Counted from the first letter of the stretch, positions 25,989 to 35,230 are shown. The stretch is DNA of 64,000 bases from Faecalibacterium sp. (GCA_022652735.1 JALCRP010000002.1:1-64000); one strand, 5' to 3'. Notes: generated by a model not told the origin, from the letters alone. Program-made: numbers and translations.

Positions 25989-26750
25989 TCAGGCCTGATT
26001 ATCGGATTCTTCGTGGGCTTCGGAAGTGTCGTCTTCCGCTTCATGGGCAAGGGCTTTCGGCTCTACCCACGTAACGCTTGCTTCGCCGGGCAGCTTTTTG
26101 GCGATCAGCGCCTTGATGGGAATGCCCTGCTCGGTAAACATACCCTCGTGCTCGGTACGGATATTCCACGCCGGCTCATCGGCATGCAAATCGCGCGTCT
26201 GCCACGTAACGGCATAGCCCGCGGCAGGAAAGTAGGCGAGGCTGTCGCGGAAAAGATCGTCGTCGTCGGTTTTGAAATAGATTTCGCCGCCATCCTGCAA
26301 AAAGGTGCGGTACTGAATCAACTGACGCGGATGGGTTAGGCGATGCTTGTTGCTGCCGGCGTTTTTGCTCCACGGGTTGCAGAAGTTGATGTAAATGCGC
26401 GCGACGGTATCCTCGGCGTTCAGCACGTTCAAGATGCGCTCGATGTCGGCCGAAAGGATCAGCACGTTATCCGGCGCACGGTGCGCCGCGGCGCAGGCGG
26501 CTTCGATTTTGCGCTTGGCGAGGATCAGCACCTTATCGGTGATGTCGAAGCCGACGTAGTTGTTTTCCGGATGTGCGGCCGCAAGCTGGCTTAAAAAGCC
26601 GCCCTTGCCGCAGCCAAATTCCAGCATCATGGGCTGACCGGGCCGGGCAAACTTTTCGTGCCAGTGCCCGGCCGAATGGAACGGATCATGCACATGGAAC
26701 GGACAGGCCAGAAGCTCCGGCCGCGCATAGGGCTTAAAACGCATTCGCAT
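25989..26750 (-). CDS. trmB: tRNA (guanine46-N7)-methyltransferase
   Basis: The 253-residue enzyme methylates G46 in the variable loop of tRNAs with SAM. Motifs: MLEFGCGKGGFLSQLA (SAM), YVGFDITDKVL, RIYINFCNPWSKN (catalytic region, typically INFPDPWPK) and TNKHRLTHP-like RLTHPRQL. The usual D-P in NFxDPW is read here as C-N-P-W, a small deviation. A C-terminal acidic tail of about 20 residues (EAEDDTSEAHEESDNQ) is extra. AAGGAG precedes the start. It sits between AlaX and DUF6472 genes. Confidence 0.92.
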   Translation of the reverse strand: MRMRFKPYARPELLACPFHVHDPFHSAGHWHEKFARPGQPMMLEFGCGKGGFLSQLAAAHPENNYVGFDITDKVLILAKRKIEAACAAAHRAPDNVLILSADIERILNVLNAEDTVARIYINFCNPWSKNAGSNKHRLTHPRQLIQYRTFLQDGGEIYFKTDDDDLFRDSLAYFPAAGYAVTWQTRDLHADEPAWNIRTEHEGMFTEQGIPIKALIAKKLPGEASVTWVEPKALAHEAEDDTSEAHEESDNQA

Positions 26751-26819
26751 AGAAAAGAAATCTCCTTGTTTAACAATAAAATAGCAAAAGAAAAATCCGG
26801 CCGCCTTTTCCGCTGGGCT

Positions 26820-28004
26820 TTACCCTTCGGCATGCGCGCGCAAAAAGGCCTCAAGCTCGGGCGGTGTGCCGGCGGCGCAGCTGCCCTGACAAAAGGCGGG
26901 CTTACCGCCGCCGCGGCCCGAGAAAGTTTCATTCAGCGCTTTTGCCAGCGCGCGCACATCGCCGTTTTGGCGCGCTAAGCAGTAGCCAATGCCCTTTTCG
27001 TTCGGCGTCAGGGCGGCGCACAGCGCATCCGTTGCGCCCGAAAGAGCTTCGGCCAAGCGGTGCAGCTCGTCGGGCGAAAGGGCAGGCAGCGTTAGGATCG
27101 CCGGGCAGCCGGGCTTTACGCCGGCGGCCAAAGCGGCAAACAGGCGCTCGGCCATATTGAAATGGGCAAATTTCAGGGCGGTGTATTCCTCGTAAACGCG
27201 GTGGACGGCCACAGCCGTCTGATCGCTTTTTGCGCTTAACAGCGCGCCGATGTCGGCCTGCCGCGCGCGCATGGCCTGCATTTCGGCCAAAGCCCGGCCG
27301 CCGCATAAAACCGTCAGGCGCTCGCCGCCCTTATAATGCTCGGCGGCCACGATTTTGATAAGGCCAACCTGCCCTGTTGTGCGCACATGGGTGCCGCAGC
27401 AGGCGCATACATCCGCGCCGGGGATCGACACAATGCGAACCTGCCCCTCGATCTCCTTTTTGCTGCGGTAGGTAAGCTGCGCCAGCCGTTCGGGCGTCGG
27501 ATATGTGACCTCGACGGGCACATCCTGCCAGATTACGGCATTCGCCTCGGCTTCGGCGCGGCGCAGCTCGTCGGCCGAAAGCGGGCAGCTTGTATCCATG
27601 CGCACGATCTCGGCACCGATATGAAAGCCGACATTTTCGGCGCCGTAAAGCCGGTGTAAAATGCCGGACAAAATATGCTCGCCGGAATGCTGCTGCATCT
27701 TATCGAAACGCCAAGCCCAATCTACTTCGCAGGTGACGGTATCGCCCACGGCGGCCGTTTCGGGCAAATCGGCAACGGTATGCCAAAGCACACCTTCGTT
27801 TTCGTGCACATCTGTAACGCGCGCCGTGCCGGCGCGAAACGTGATGGTGCCGCGGTCGGCCGGCTGGCCGCCGCCCTCGGCAAAAAAGAGCGTGGCATCG
27901 AGCGCAAGGCGCGTGGCGGCGCCTTCGCGGCGAATCTCCTGCACGGTGGCCGTGCAGCGGCGCGCCTCGGCGTCCCGCTCGTAGAGCTTTATGGTGTTGT
28001 GCAT
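26820..28004 (-). CDS. alanyl-tRNA editing protein (AlaX-like with DHHA1-type C-terminus)
   Basis: The 394-residue protein resembles the editing half of alanyl-tRNA synthetase: an N-terminal beta-barrel (FFAEGGGQPADRG), the zinc motif HSGEH (about residue 98-102), the second ligands in CACCGTHV, and a C-terminal DHHA1-like region ending in FSGRGGGKPAFCQGS. It should hydrolyse Ser- or Gly-mischarged tRNA-Ala. ATG 28004 follows AGGAG by ten bases; longer frames upstream are unsupported. It is the first gene of the AlaX-trmB-DUF6472 group, 69 bases before trmB. Confidence 0.9.
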   Translation of the reverse strand: MHNTIKLYERDAEARRCTATVQEIRREGAATRLALDATLFFAEGGGQPADRGTITFRAGTARVTDVHENEGVLWHTVADLPETAAVGDTVTCEVDWAWRFDKMQQHSGEHILSGILHRLYGAENVGFHIGAEIVRMDTSCPLSADELRRAEAEANAVIWQDVPVEVTYPTPERLAQLTYRSKKEIEGQVRIVSIPGADVCACCGTHVRTTGQVGLIKIVAAEHYKGGERLTVLCGGRALAEMQAMRARQADIGALLSAKSDQTAVAVHRVYEEYTALKFAHFNMAERLFAALAAGVKPGCPAILTLPALSPDELHRLAEALSGATDALCAALTPNEKGIGYCLARQNGDVRALAKALNETFSGRGGGKPAFCQGSCAAGTPPELEAFLRAHAEG

Positions 28005-28198
28005 GCTGTTACGGCTCCTGTTTTTTGTTTTTGTACAGTATAACACGTTTGCCGCGGCGGCGAAACAGCCGAAAAAGCACATTCACAAAAGAAAAATGGC
28101 AATTCGTCAAATTCCGTGCTATAATACTGGTGTTTATGACAAAACACGCCGGCGCGCGGCATTGCGGCCGCGGCCATGACCATGTGAGGGAAAATTGT

Positions 28199-28981
28199 AT
28201 GGAGAGGAATTTCACATCCGCCCATCTGGCAGAGGTGCTCCGCCAGATGCAAAGCATCTTTGACACGGCCGAAGTGACGGACGCCGAAAATGTGCCCGCC
28301 GCGGGCATGACAGTGGGGTATACCTCCCGCATGGATGGCACCGACTGTGTGCTTTCCTGCCCCATCACCGTGGATGGCGCCCCGAAAATGCTGCGGCTTT
28401 CTGTGGGCGTTGCGGGCGCTGCGCCTGCAGAGGACCCCGGCGCCGCGCGCGAGCTGGAAATGTACCGCGACGACATGAACCGCGATTTCCTTTCGGGGGC
28501 GTACAATCGCCGCTATTGGGAAAGCGTGTTCTGCCGCGGCATCAGCGCGCATGTGGCGGCCGGGCAACCTGTGGCGGTGGCGCTGGTAAAGGTAGATGAT
28601 TTCGGCGCAATCGTTAAGGCACACGGCCAGCCTGTGGGCGATCAGCTCGTGTGCTATGTGGCGAATGTGTGGAAAAAGTATTATGACGAGAAGGACGAGA
28701 AAATCGTCTGCCGCCTGACGGGGCATACCTTTGCTGTCGGGTGCGTCGGCGCAGAAGCAATCGATCTTGAAAGCCAGCTGCGTGTTTTGTACGAGCAGAT
28801 GAACCTTACCTGCACCTCTACCGTGGGCATGATGTGCCGAGTACCGTTTACGCTTTCCATCGCCGCGGCGGGCACCGACGAAGTAAGCGATAAGGTTTGG
28901 CCCGAGCTGTATGCCTTGTGCGATCAGCGCCTGCGCGCGCAGATCGCGGCCGGCGGCAACGGCGTGTATACGGCAAAATAA
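28199..28981 (+). CDS. degenerate GGDEF-domain protein
   Basis: The 260-residue protein has an N-terminal unknown domain (1-90) and a GGDEF-fold domain: DFLSGAYNRRYWE (96-108) corresponds to D-x-LTGLYNRR, and VKVDDFGAIVKAHG (about 130-143) to the metal-binding strand. The signature itself reads TGHTF (174-178) instead of GGDEF, so diguanylate cyclase activity is very unlikely; it may be a GTP-binding or scaffold protein. No transmembrane helix is present. GAGGG precedes ATG 28199 and a perfect TATAAT lies at 28120-28125. The YfhO gene follows after 81 bases. Confidence 0.75.
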   Translation: MERNFTSAHLAEVLRQMQSIFDTAEVTDAENVPAAGMTVGYTSRMDGTDCVLSCPITVDGAPKMLRLSVGVAGAAPAEDPGAARELEMYRDDMNRDFLSGAYNRRYWESVFCRGISAHVAAGQPVAVALVKVDDFGAIVKAHGQPVGDQLVCYVANVWKKYYDEKDEKIVCRLTGHTFAVGCVGAEAIDLESQLRVLYEQMNLTCTSTVGMMCRVPFTLSIAAAGTDEVSDKVWPELYALCDQRLRAQIAAGGNGVYTAK

Positions 28982-29062
28982 AGGCGTTTTGCCTGTTTTT
29001 TCGCGTTTTTGGCGGAACAGGGCGGCCCCTTTGGCCGAAACCAAAACAACAGGAGGCTCTCG

Positions 29063-31690
29063 ATGCACAAACTTGGCAAAAACAATGCGCCTGTACAATT
29101 TCAAAAAGACCTCGCCTTTTACGGCGGGGCCTTTTGCCTTGCGTTGGCGGCCGTCGGGGCGGCGTTTGCCGTGGGCGGCTATGCGCCGTTTGGCGATAAA
29201 AGCGTGGCCGTGGGCGATGGCTTTAACCAGTATCTGGATTTTTTTGCCTACTTAAAAGAGCTGATGTCCGGCAATGCCTCGGCGCTGTATTCCTTTTCCA
29301 AAACACTGGGCGGCGATGCGGTGGCAATCTTTTCTTATTATCTTGCCTCGCCGCTAAATCTTTTGATTGTGTTTTTCCGTAAAGATCAGCTCGTTTTGTT
29401 TTATCATCTTTTGTGCGCACTAAAAATGGCGCTGGCAGCGGCGTTTTGCGCGGTATTTCTGCGCAAGCGTTTTGCGGGCAAACTTGGGTATCTGCCCGCG
29501 GGCCTGCTTGCGATCGGGTACGGGCTGTGCCACTACAATATGGCGCAGTGCCGCAACGTGATGTGGCTTGACGGCGTATACATGCTGCCGCTGATTCTGC
29601 TTGGCGTATGGACGTTGGTAACGCGGCACAAAACGACACTTTTAAGTGTCACGGTCGGGCTGGCGCTTTTGTTTAACTGGTATTCCGGCGCCGTGGCATG
29701 CCTGTTTGGCGCCATGTGGCTCGTGCTGGAATGGCTGCTTGCCTGCCCGGAAAAGGGAAAACGGGTGCACAGCGCGCTGCGCTGTCTGATCCAGTATTTT
29801 TACGGTATGTTGTTCGGCATAGGCTTAAGCGCGGTTCTGTTTTGGCCGTCGGTATTGGCGCTGCGGCGCGGGCGCGCCTCCGTTGATTGGCAAAGCTTGG
29901 AGCTTGGCTTGCATGCAAACCCGCTGCAATTCTTTTTGCAGAGCTTTACCGTTGGCGCGGCCGACCGCGGCGCGCTGGGCGTTGTTAGCCTTGCCTGCGG
30001 CGCGCTGGCTGTGCTTGGCTGCATCGGGCTGTTTGCCTCAAAAAAGGTGACGCGCGGGCAGAAAACCATCTTTGGGCTGTTCGCGGCCTGCGTTGTGCTG
30101 CTGTTTTACTGGGGGCCGGCACGGTTTTTGTTCTGCCTGCTCAAAGATGTCGGGTCGTACTGGTATCGGTACAGCTTTGTCGGCTCGTTTGCCGTGGTGT
30201 TTTTGGCGGCGTTTTATTTCGCGGCCGAGGGCAAAACTGCGTTTCATGCGCGGCGTATCGCGCTTTGCACCGTGGGCGCGGCCGGCGTGATTTTGCTGCT
30301 CCACTGCATTTGGCCGACGGCCGAAACCGTAAACGTTTTGGTGACGGCCGGATTTCTGGCCGCGGCGGGCGTTGGGCTGCTGATTTGGGAGGCCTTGCAA
30401 AAGCACCATCCGAGCTGGGCACGGGCCGCCGCCGGCGTACTGGTAGCCGTGCTTTGCGCCGAGGGCGCGGCAAATGGCATCCTGACATGGAAGAACTACG
30501 GCGCGACTTCGGCGGCGGAAACCGCCGGCTATGTGGCACAGCAGCAGGCGCAGACGGATGCGCTGAAAGCCTGCGATGCCGGCCTTTACCGTGTACACCA
30601 GACGGATTGCCGCACTTACCCGGATTATCACCGCGAGAAGAATTTAAGCTCGAACTACAACGAGGCGCTGGCCTATGATTACTGGTCGATCTCGGGCTTT
30701 ACCTCCTCAACGGATGCCGCTCAGCTTGATTTCTTTGATCGGCTGGGCTATAACCGCACCAACGAAAATCTGTGCGTAACGAACACGCCGATCCTTGCGG
30801 CGGACAGCCTGTTGGGCGTAAAGTATTATCTGATGAAAACGCCGCTTTCCTGCCTTACGGCCGTCGACGGCATCGCGGCGGCCAACGGCCGCACGGTGGC
30901 CGAAAACCCGTATGCGCTGCCGTTTGCGTTTACTTACTCCGCCGATGCCTCGGCGGCAAACGATGCCGAAACGGACCCATTTGTGTATCAGAATGCGCTG
31001 TTCAGCCAGCTTTTGGGCGAAACGGTGGAGCTGTATAAAAGCGCATCCGTGGTGGGGATGGAGCAAATATCGGACAAGGAAGTAAGCATTACAGTGGATA
31101 CGCCTGAGGGCAATTATATCCTTTATGGCATCCTAAACGGCTGCCCGGTGGCCGATTTGTACGCCGATAATGCGTTTCAAACCGGCTATCAGGATCAGCG
31201 CGCCCCAACGATGATCTATGCCGACGGCGGCGGGCAGCACCGCTTTTTGCTGCATAGTGAGGATGGCATTTCGATGGAGGATTTGTGCCCGGATGCTTTG
31301 AACGTTGCCAACTTGAATTTCTGCTATTTGGATGTAGACCTGCTGGCTGAGGTATCGCAAAAGCTCAACGCACGCGCGGCGCAGCAGATTACCGTAGAGG
31401 ATGGCTATGCAGCCTGCACGGTACAGGGTACGGCGGGCGAAAACGTATACCTCTCGATTCCGTACGACAGCGGCTGGACGATCACGCGCAACGGCGAAAC
31501 GGTTGCGCCGACGCTTGTGGGCGGCTGTATGATCAGCGTGCCGCTGGCGGAGGGCGAAAACCAGATTGTGCTGCGTTACCGTGCGCCGGGCTTCCGCACC
31601 GGGGCGCTGGCCTCGGCGGGGTGCCTTGTGCTGCTTTGCGCCGCCGCATGGCTTGAGAAAAAGCGCCTTGCGGCAAAGCCGACGCTGTAA
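29063..31690 (+). CDS. YfhO family membrane protein (probable glycosyltransferase-like)
   Basis: The 875-residue protein has about twelve N-terminal transmembrane helices, a large extracytoplasmic domain (about 495-840) and a last helix near the C-terminus followed by KKRLAAKPTL. FYGGAFCLALAAVGAAFAVGGYAPFGDKSVAVGDGFNQYL and PLNLLIVFF at the N-terminus fit the YfhO family (GT-C-like fold), whose Bacillus/Listeria members decorate teichoic acids. The acceptor here is unknown. CAGGAGG precedes ATG 29063. It may be cotranscribed with the degenerate GGDEF gene. Confidence 0.86.
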   Translation: MHKLGKNNAPVQFQKDLAFYGGAFCLALAAVGAAFAVGGYAPFGDKSVAVGDGFNQYLDFFAYLKELMSGNASALYSFSKTLGGDAVAIFSYYLASPLNLLIVFFRKDQLVLFYHLLCALKMALAAAFCAVFLRKRFAGKLGYLPAGLLAIGYGLCHYNMAQCRNVMWLDGVYMLPLILLGVWTLVTRHKTTLLSVTVGLALLFNWYSGAVACLFGAMWLVLEWLLACPEKGKRVHSALRCLIQYFYGMLFGIGLSAVLFWPSVLALRRGRASVDWQSLELGLHANPLQFFLQSFTVGAADRGALGVVSLACGALAVLGCIGLFASKKVTRGQKTIFGLFAACVVLLFYWGPARFLFCLLKDVGSYWYRYSFVGSFAVVFLAAFYFAAEGKTAFHARRIALCTVGAAGVILLLHCIWPTAETVNVLVTAGFLAAAGVGLLIWEALQKHHPSWARAAAGVLVAVLCAEGAANGILTWKNYGATSAAETAGYVAQQQAQTDALKACDAGLYRVHQTDCRTYPDYHREKNLSSNYNEALAYDYWSISGFTSSTDAAQLDFFDRLGYNRTNENLCVTNTPILAADSLLGVKYYLMKTPLSCLTAVDGIAAANGRTVAENPYALPFAFTYSADASAANDAETDPFVYQNALFSQLLGETVELYKSASVVGMEQISDKEVSITVDTPEGNYILYGILNGCPVADLYADNAFQTGYQDQRAPTMIYADGGGQHRFLLHSEDGISMEDLCPDALNVANLNFCYLDVDLLAEVSQKLNARAAQQITVEDGYAACTVQGTAGENVYLSIPYDSGWTITRNGETVAPTLVGGCMISVPLAEGENQIVLRYRAPGFRTGALASAGCLVLLCAAAWLEKKRLAAKPTL

Positions 31691-31772
31691 GGCGCGGCTG
31701 TATGGTGCGGCCGGCCGCACAGCAAAGGACCGGCATGCCGAAAACAGCCTTAAAAATGGGCGCATAAAGAAA

Positions 31773-31810
31773 CCCCCTTTTGCGAACACTATCGCAAAGG
31801 GGGCTTTTTT
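31773..31810 (+). promoter_or_regulatory. strong hairpin plus T-run that contains the next gene's ribosome binding site
   Basis: CCCCCTTTTGCGA (31773-31785) pairs with TCGCAAAGGGGG (31792-31803), one bulge, loop ACACTA, followed by CTTTTTT. It has the shape of a rho-independent terminator for yfhO, but AAAGGGGG in its 3' arm is spaced seven bases from ATG 31811. It could be a terminator, an attenuator or a translation-blocking structure. Confidence 0.7.
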
Positions 31811-32266
31811 ATGGCAGAAGATAATACCGGAAAAATGAAAGACGACAATACCAGCATGCTGGAAGCCGTCGTAGAAAACACCGAGCTTGGAAAAAATACG
31901 CTGGACGACATTATCCCGATGGCGCAGGACGGCCTGTTTAAGGCGGAGCTGCTGCGCGAGAAAAACGTTTATCACGACATCAACGGCGAAGCGCACATGT
32001 GCCTTGCTGCCGGCGGCGAGCAGGCCAAGGGCCAGACGCCGATGGCAAAGATGAACGTAAAGCTTGGCATCGGCATGAAAACAATAGCCGACAAGAGCAC
32101 ACGTAACTTGGCCGAGATGCTGGCGCAGGGCTGCGGGCAGGGCGTCATGGATTGCCTCAAGAGCCAGAAGGATTACCCCAACGCCACGCCCGGCGCAAAA
32201 AAGCTGATGCAGAAGTTGCAGGATTTTGAGCAGGATAGCATGGTGAAAATGGGCGAATTTCTTTAA
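31811..32266 (+). CDS. helical protein, ferritin-like four-helix type (unknown function)
   Basis: The 151-residue protein is strongly helical. SMLEAVVENTELGKNTLDDI, a Lys/Met-rich KMNVKLGIGMKTIADKSTRNLAEMLAQG and FEQDSMVKMGEFL recall a family of small clostridial proteins with a ferritin-like bundle; no metal-binding ExxH motif is evident. ATG 31811 abuts the T-run of a hairpin containing its ribosome binding site; ATG 31835 and ATG 31856 are in-frame alternatives with weaker sites. Function is not known. The gene stands alone between two hairpins. Confidence 0.7.
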   Translation: MAEDNTGKMKDDNTSMLEAVVENTELGKNTLDDIIPMAQDGLFKAELLREKNVYHDINGEAHMCLAAGGEQAKGQTPMAKMNVKLGIGMKTIADKSTRNLAEMLAQGCGQGVMDCLKSQKDYPNATPGAKKLMQKLQDFEQDSMVKMGEFL

Positions 32267-32311
32267 TTGCGCCGAAAGCAAACGGCAGACAGAAAAGCTA
32301 AAAGTTCCATC

Positions 32312-32378
32312 AAAAAAGCTCATCCGCATGAGGCTGATGCAGGGCAATCGCCCCGCCGCCCGGCGGATGAGCTTTTTT
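32312..32378. terminator. 16-bp perfect inverted repeat, bidirectional terminator
   Basis: Bases 32312-32327 and 32363-32378 are perfect complements (six A, GCTCATCCGC and its complement ending in six T). The 35-base loop contains a further GGGC/GCCC hairpin. It lies between the convergent helical-protein gene (+) and mtnN (-). Confidence 0.8.
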
Positions 32379-32418
32379 AGCGAAAAATAAGGGCACAGCG
32401 AAAGCCGATGAGAAACCG

Positions 32419-33102
32419 TTACAGCCGCGCCATCAGGCCCGCCACAATTTTGGTGGCCGTGGCGATATAGCCCGCGATGCTGAACGTTGTGCCAACCAGC
32501 TTTTCCCGGCCGGCCTCGTCGGCGTCGTCGCTCATGGCGCGCAGCACAACGCACGGAACCTCGTTTTTCGCGGCGATTTGGCTGACGGCCGCGCCTTCCA
32601 TCTCGACACAATCCGGCGCGCACTGGGCGGCGATGGCGTTTTTGGTGGCTGTATCGCCGACAAAGCGATCACCTGTGGCGATTTTGCCCACAAGGCAGTG
32701 TACCCCGGCCTCGGCGCAGGCCGCTTCGGCGGCAGCGATCATGGCAGGGTCGCCGGCATACTCTTTCAGGTACGGCGGGTTTTGGCAGAGCATCGAAAGC
32801 TCGGCGTCGTGATAGACGACCGTTTTGCCAATCACGACATCGCCGATCGTAACTTTGCGCGTCATGTTGCCGGCAATGCCGGAAAAGATGATCTTTTCCG
32901 CGCCGTATTTTGTAATGAGCACTTGCGTAGTGGCGGCAGCGTTCGCTTTGCCCATGCCGGCGCAGCAGGCAATCACCGTTTTGCCGGCCAGCGCGCCGAT
33001 ATGATACGTTACACCGCCATAGTTTTCTTTTACCACGTCGGAAAGCCCGGCGCAAAGTTGATCGATTTCGTCGGGCATTGCGCCCATAACGCCTATTACC
33101 AT
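32419..33102 (-). CDS. mtnN: 5'-methylthioadenosine/S-adenosylhomocysteine nucleosidase
   Basis: The 227-residue enzyme (MTAN/Pfs) cleaves MTA, SAH and 5'-deoxyadenosine to adenine and a thioribose or deoxyribose. Motifs: MGAMPDEIDQL at the N-terminus with the catalytic acid region, VIACCAGMGKANAAATTQ, FSGIAGN, EMEGAAVSQIA (ribose-binding Glu) and MSDDADE with the catalytic Asp. Length is normal. On the minus strand a TATAAT (33121-33126) lies 20 bases upstream, with a poor -35. The gene is about 5 kb from the mtnA/deoD/aldolase group, which could use its products. Confidence 0.93.
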   Translation of the reverse strand: MVIGVMGAMPDEIDQLCAGLSDVVKENYGGVTYHIGALAGKTVIACCAGMGKANAAATTQVLITKYGAEKIIFSGIAGNMTRKVTIGDVVIGKTVVYHDAELSMLCQNPPYLKEYAGDPAMIAAAEAACAEAGVHCLVGKIATGDRFVGDTATKNAIAAQCAPDCVEMEGAAVSQIAAKNEVPCVVLRAMSDDADEAGREKLVGTTFSIAGYIATATKIVAGLMARL

Positions 33103-33188
33103 TTGTATAACCTCATAGCTATTATACGTTTATAAAACAATGCGCAAGAGAAAAAGGGAAAACAGCTACAGCCGCGCCCTTGCCCGCC

Positions 33189-34316
33189 TTATACGTTAAA
33201 CAAAAATTCGATGATGTCGCCATCCTGCACGACGTATTCTTTGCCCTCGGTGCGCTGCAGGCCCTTCGCCTTTACGGCGGCATAATCAAAGTTCGCCTCG
33301 GCCAGCGTCGCATACGGAATCACGCTGGCGCGGATGAAGCCACGCTCGAAGTCGCTGTGGATCTTGCCGGCGGCCTGCGGGGCTTTCGTGCCCTTACGGA
33401 TCGTCCACGCACGGCATTCCTTTTTGCCGTCCGTCAAAAACGAGATCAGGCCCAGCAGATCATAGCTGGCGGTAATCAGGTTGTCGAGGCCGCTGTGCTC
33501 GATGCCCATTTCGGCCAAAAAAGCTTTCTTCTCCTCCGGCGTGGAATCGGCGATGTCCTCTTCCGTTTTGGCGCAGATAGGGATGGCCCGTGCACCCTCG
33601 GCGTCGGCGCGGGCCTTGACGATCGGGAAGTATTTGTTGTTTTCGATGCCGCCCAGCAAATCGTCCTCGCCCATATTGCAGGCGTAAAGCACAGGTTTGG
33701 CGCTTAAAAGGCCAAGCTCATGCACGACGGCGGCCTGCGCCTCGTCCTCGTCGAAGGCAAACGTGCGCGCGGGCTTGCCTTCGCCCAAATGCGCGGCCAG
33801 CCGCGTCAGCCATTCGGCTTCAGATGCCGCAGCCTTGTTGCCGGTTTTGGCGGCCTTGGCCTGCCTTGCGGCACGGTTTTGCACCACATCGAGATCGGCC
33901 AAAATCAGCTCGTAGTCGATCGCGTCCATATCACGCGCCGGGTCAACCCCGACAGGCTTGTTCACATCGTCGACAACGTGCACGATATTGTCGTCGTCAA
34001 AGCAGCGCACCACATGCACGATCGCGTCGCACTCGCGGATATGGCCCAAGAATTTGTTGCCGAGGCCTGCGCCCTGCGAGGCGCCTTTGACAAGGCCCGC
34101 AATGTCGACAAACTCGACGATAGCGGGCGTCTTTTTGTCCGGCTTCCATGTCTCGGCCAGATGGTCAAGGCGATCATCCGGCACGGCGACGATGCCGCTG
34201 TTCGGCTCAATGGTGCAGAACGGATAGTTGGCGGCCTCGGCGTTTTTCGTCGAGGTGATCGCGTTGAACAAAGTGGACTTGCCGACGTTCGGCAAACCGA
34301 CGATTCCCAGTTTCAT
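33189..34316 (-). CDS. ychF: redox-regulated ATPase YchF (Obg family)
   Basis: The 375-residue P-loop protein has G1 GLPNVGKST (about 7-15), G3 DIAGLVKGA, a coiled-coil insertion, YACNMGEDD in place of NKxD (the change that makes YchF an ATPase), and a C-terminal TGS domain ending in EYVVQDGDIIEFLFNV. It associates with ribosomes and participates in stress responses. AAAGGAGAC precedes ATG 34316. It is followed by mtnN on the same strand with an 86-base gap holding a possible promoter. Confidence 0.95.
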   Translation of the reverse strand: MKLGIVGLPNVGKSTLFNAITSTKNAEAANYPFCTIEPNSGIVAVPDDRLDHLAETWKPDKKTPAIVEFVDIAGLVKGASQGAGLGNKFLGHIRECDAIVHVVRCFDDDNIVHVVDDVNKPVGVDPARDMDAIDYELILADLDVVQNRAARQAKAAKTGNKAAASEAEWLTRLAAHLGEGKPARTFAFDEDEAQAAVVHELGLLSAKPVLYACNMGEDDLLGGIENNKYFPIVKARADAEGARAIPICAKTEEDIADSTPEEKKAFLAEMGIEHSGLDNLITASYDLLGLISFLTDGKKECRAWTIRKGTKAPQAAGKIHSDFERGFIRASVIPYATLAEANFDYAAVKAKGLQRTEGKEYVVQDGDIIEFLFNV

Positions 34317-34535
34317 GCTGATTGTCTCCTTTTATTGCTGCGGGCGCTGCGCGCCCGGCGAAATGCGGTGATAACGCTCCCATTCTAGCAGAAACATTTC
34401 CGACGCGCAACGCGCCGAGGCCTGCAAATCTCCGAAAACGCCATAGAAAGTTCTTTATTTATCCATAACTATTCGATATAATGAGCATTATAAAGGTAAA
34501 AGCTGCCGCGCTGCGGCGATTCGGGAGGAAAAGGG

Positions 34536-35225
34536 ATGGCAAACGAAAAAATCCTCGTCGTGGACGACGACCAAAATATTTGCGAGCTGCTTCGCCTGTA
34601 TCTGGTAAAAGAGGGCTATGCCGTGACCGTCGCCAACGACGGCGAGGCCGCGCTGGCTGCTTATGAAAAAGACAAGCCGGCGATGGTTCTGCTGGACGTG
34701 ATGATGCCCAAAATGGATGGCTGGGAAACCTGCCGCCGCATCCGCAAGCTGGGCGATACGCCCGTCATCATGCTTACGGCCAAGGGCGAAACCTTTGATA
34801 AGGTGCTTGGGCTGGAGCTGGGCGCGGACGATTATATTGTGAAGCCGTTCGATTCCAAAGAGGTGGTGGCGCGCATCAAGGCGGTGCTGCGCCGCTGCGG
34901 CGACAAGGCCGAGGGAAAAAGCGGTGTGCTGGAATTTGACAACCTGCGCCTCGATATGAACAGCTACGAGCTGCGCATCAAGGGTCAAGTGGTCGAAGCG
35001 CCGCCGAAGGAGCTGGAGCTTTTGAACTGCCTCGCCAGCCACCCGAACCGCGTGTATACGCGCGATCAGCTGCTGGACGAAGTATGGGGCTTTGAATATT
35101 ACGGCGATTCCCGCACAATCGACGTGCATGTAAAACGCCTGCGCGAAAAGCTGGCGGGTGCCTCCGAGCAATGGGAGCTGAAAACCGTTTGGGGTGTAGG
35201 CTATAAGTTTGAAGTAAGGCAGTAA
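34536..35225 (+). CDS. OmpR/PhoB-family response regulator
   Basis: The 229-residue protein has a receiver domain (1-120) with DDD near the N-terminus, phospho-acceptor Asp54 in VLLDVMMPKMDG, the Thr of MLTAKG and the Lys of IVKPFD, followed by a winged helix-turn-helix (about 130-228; YTRDQLLDEVWGFEYYGDSRTIDVHVKRLREKL). The kinase gene follows after five bases. GGGAGGAAAAGGG precedes the start and a TATAAT box is at 34477-34482. It likely regulates envelope genes, but no target is evident. Confidence 0.93.
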   Translation: MANEKILVVDDDQNICELLRLYLVKEGYAVTVANDGEAALAAYEKDKPAMVLLDVMMPKMDGWETCRRIRKLGDTPVIMLTAKGETFDKVLGLELGADDYIVKPFDSKEVVARIKAVLRRCGDKAEGKSGVLEFDNLRLDMNSYELRIKGQVVEAPPKELELLNCLASHPNRVYTRDQLLDEVWGFEYYGDSRTIDVHVKRLREKLAGASEQWELKTVWGVGYKFEVRQ

Positions 35226-35230
35226 TTCCG

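Noticed and set aside
31133-32623. 496-codon minus-strand open frame
   Set aside because: Runs across yfhO, a hairpin and the helical-protein gene on the opposite strand, all better supported.
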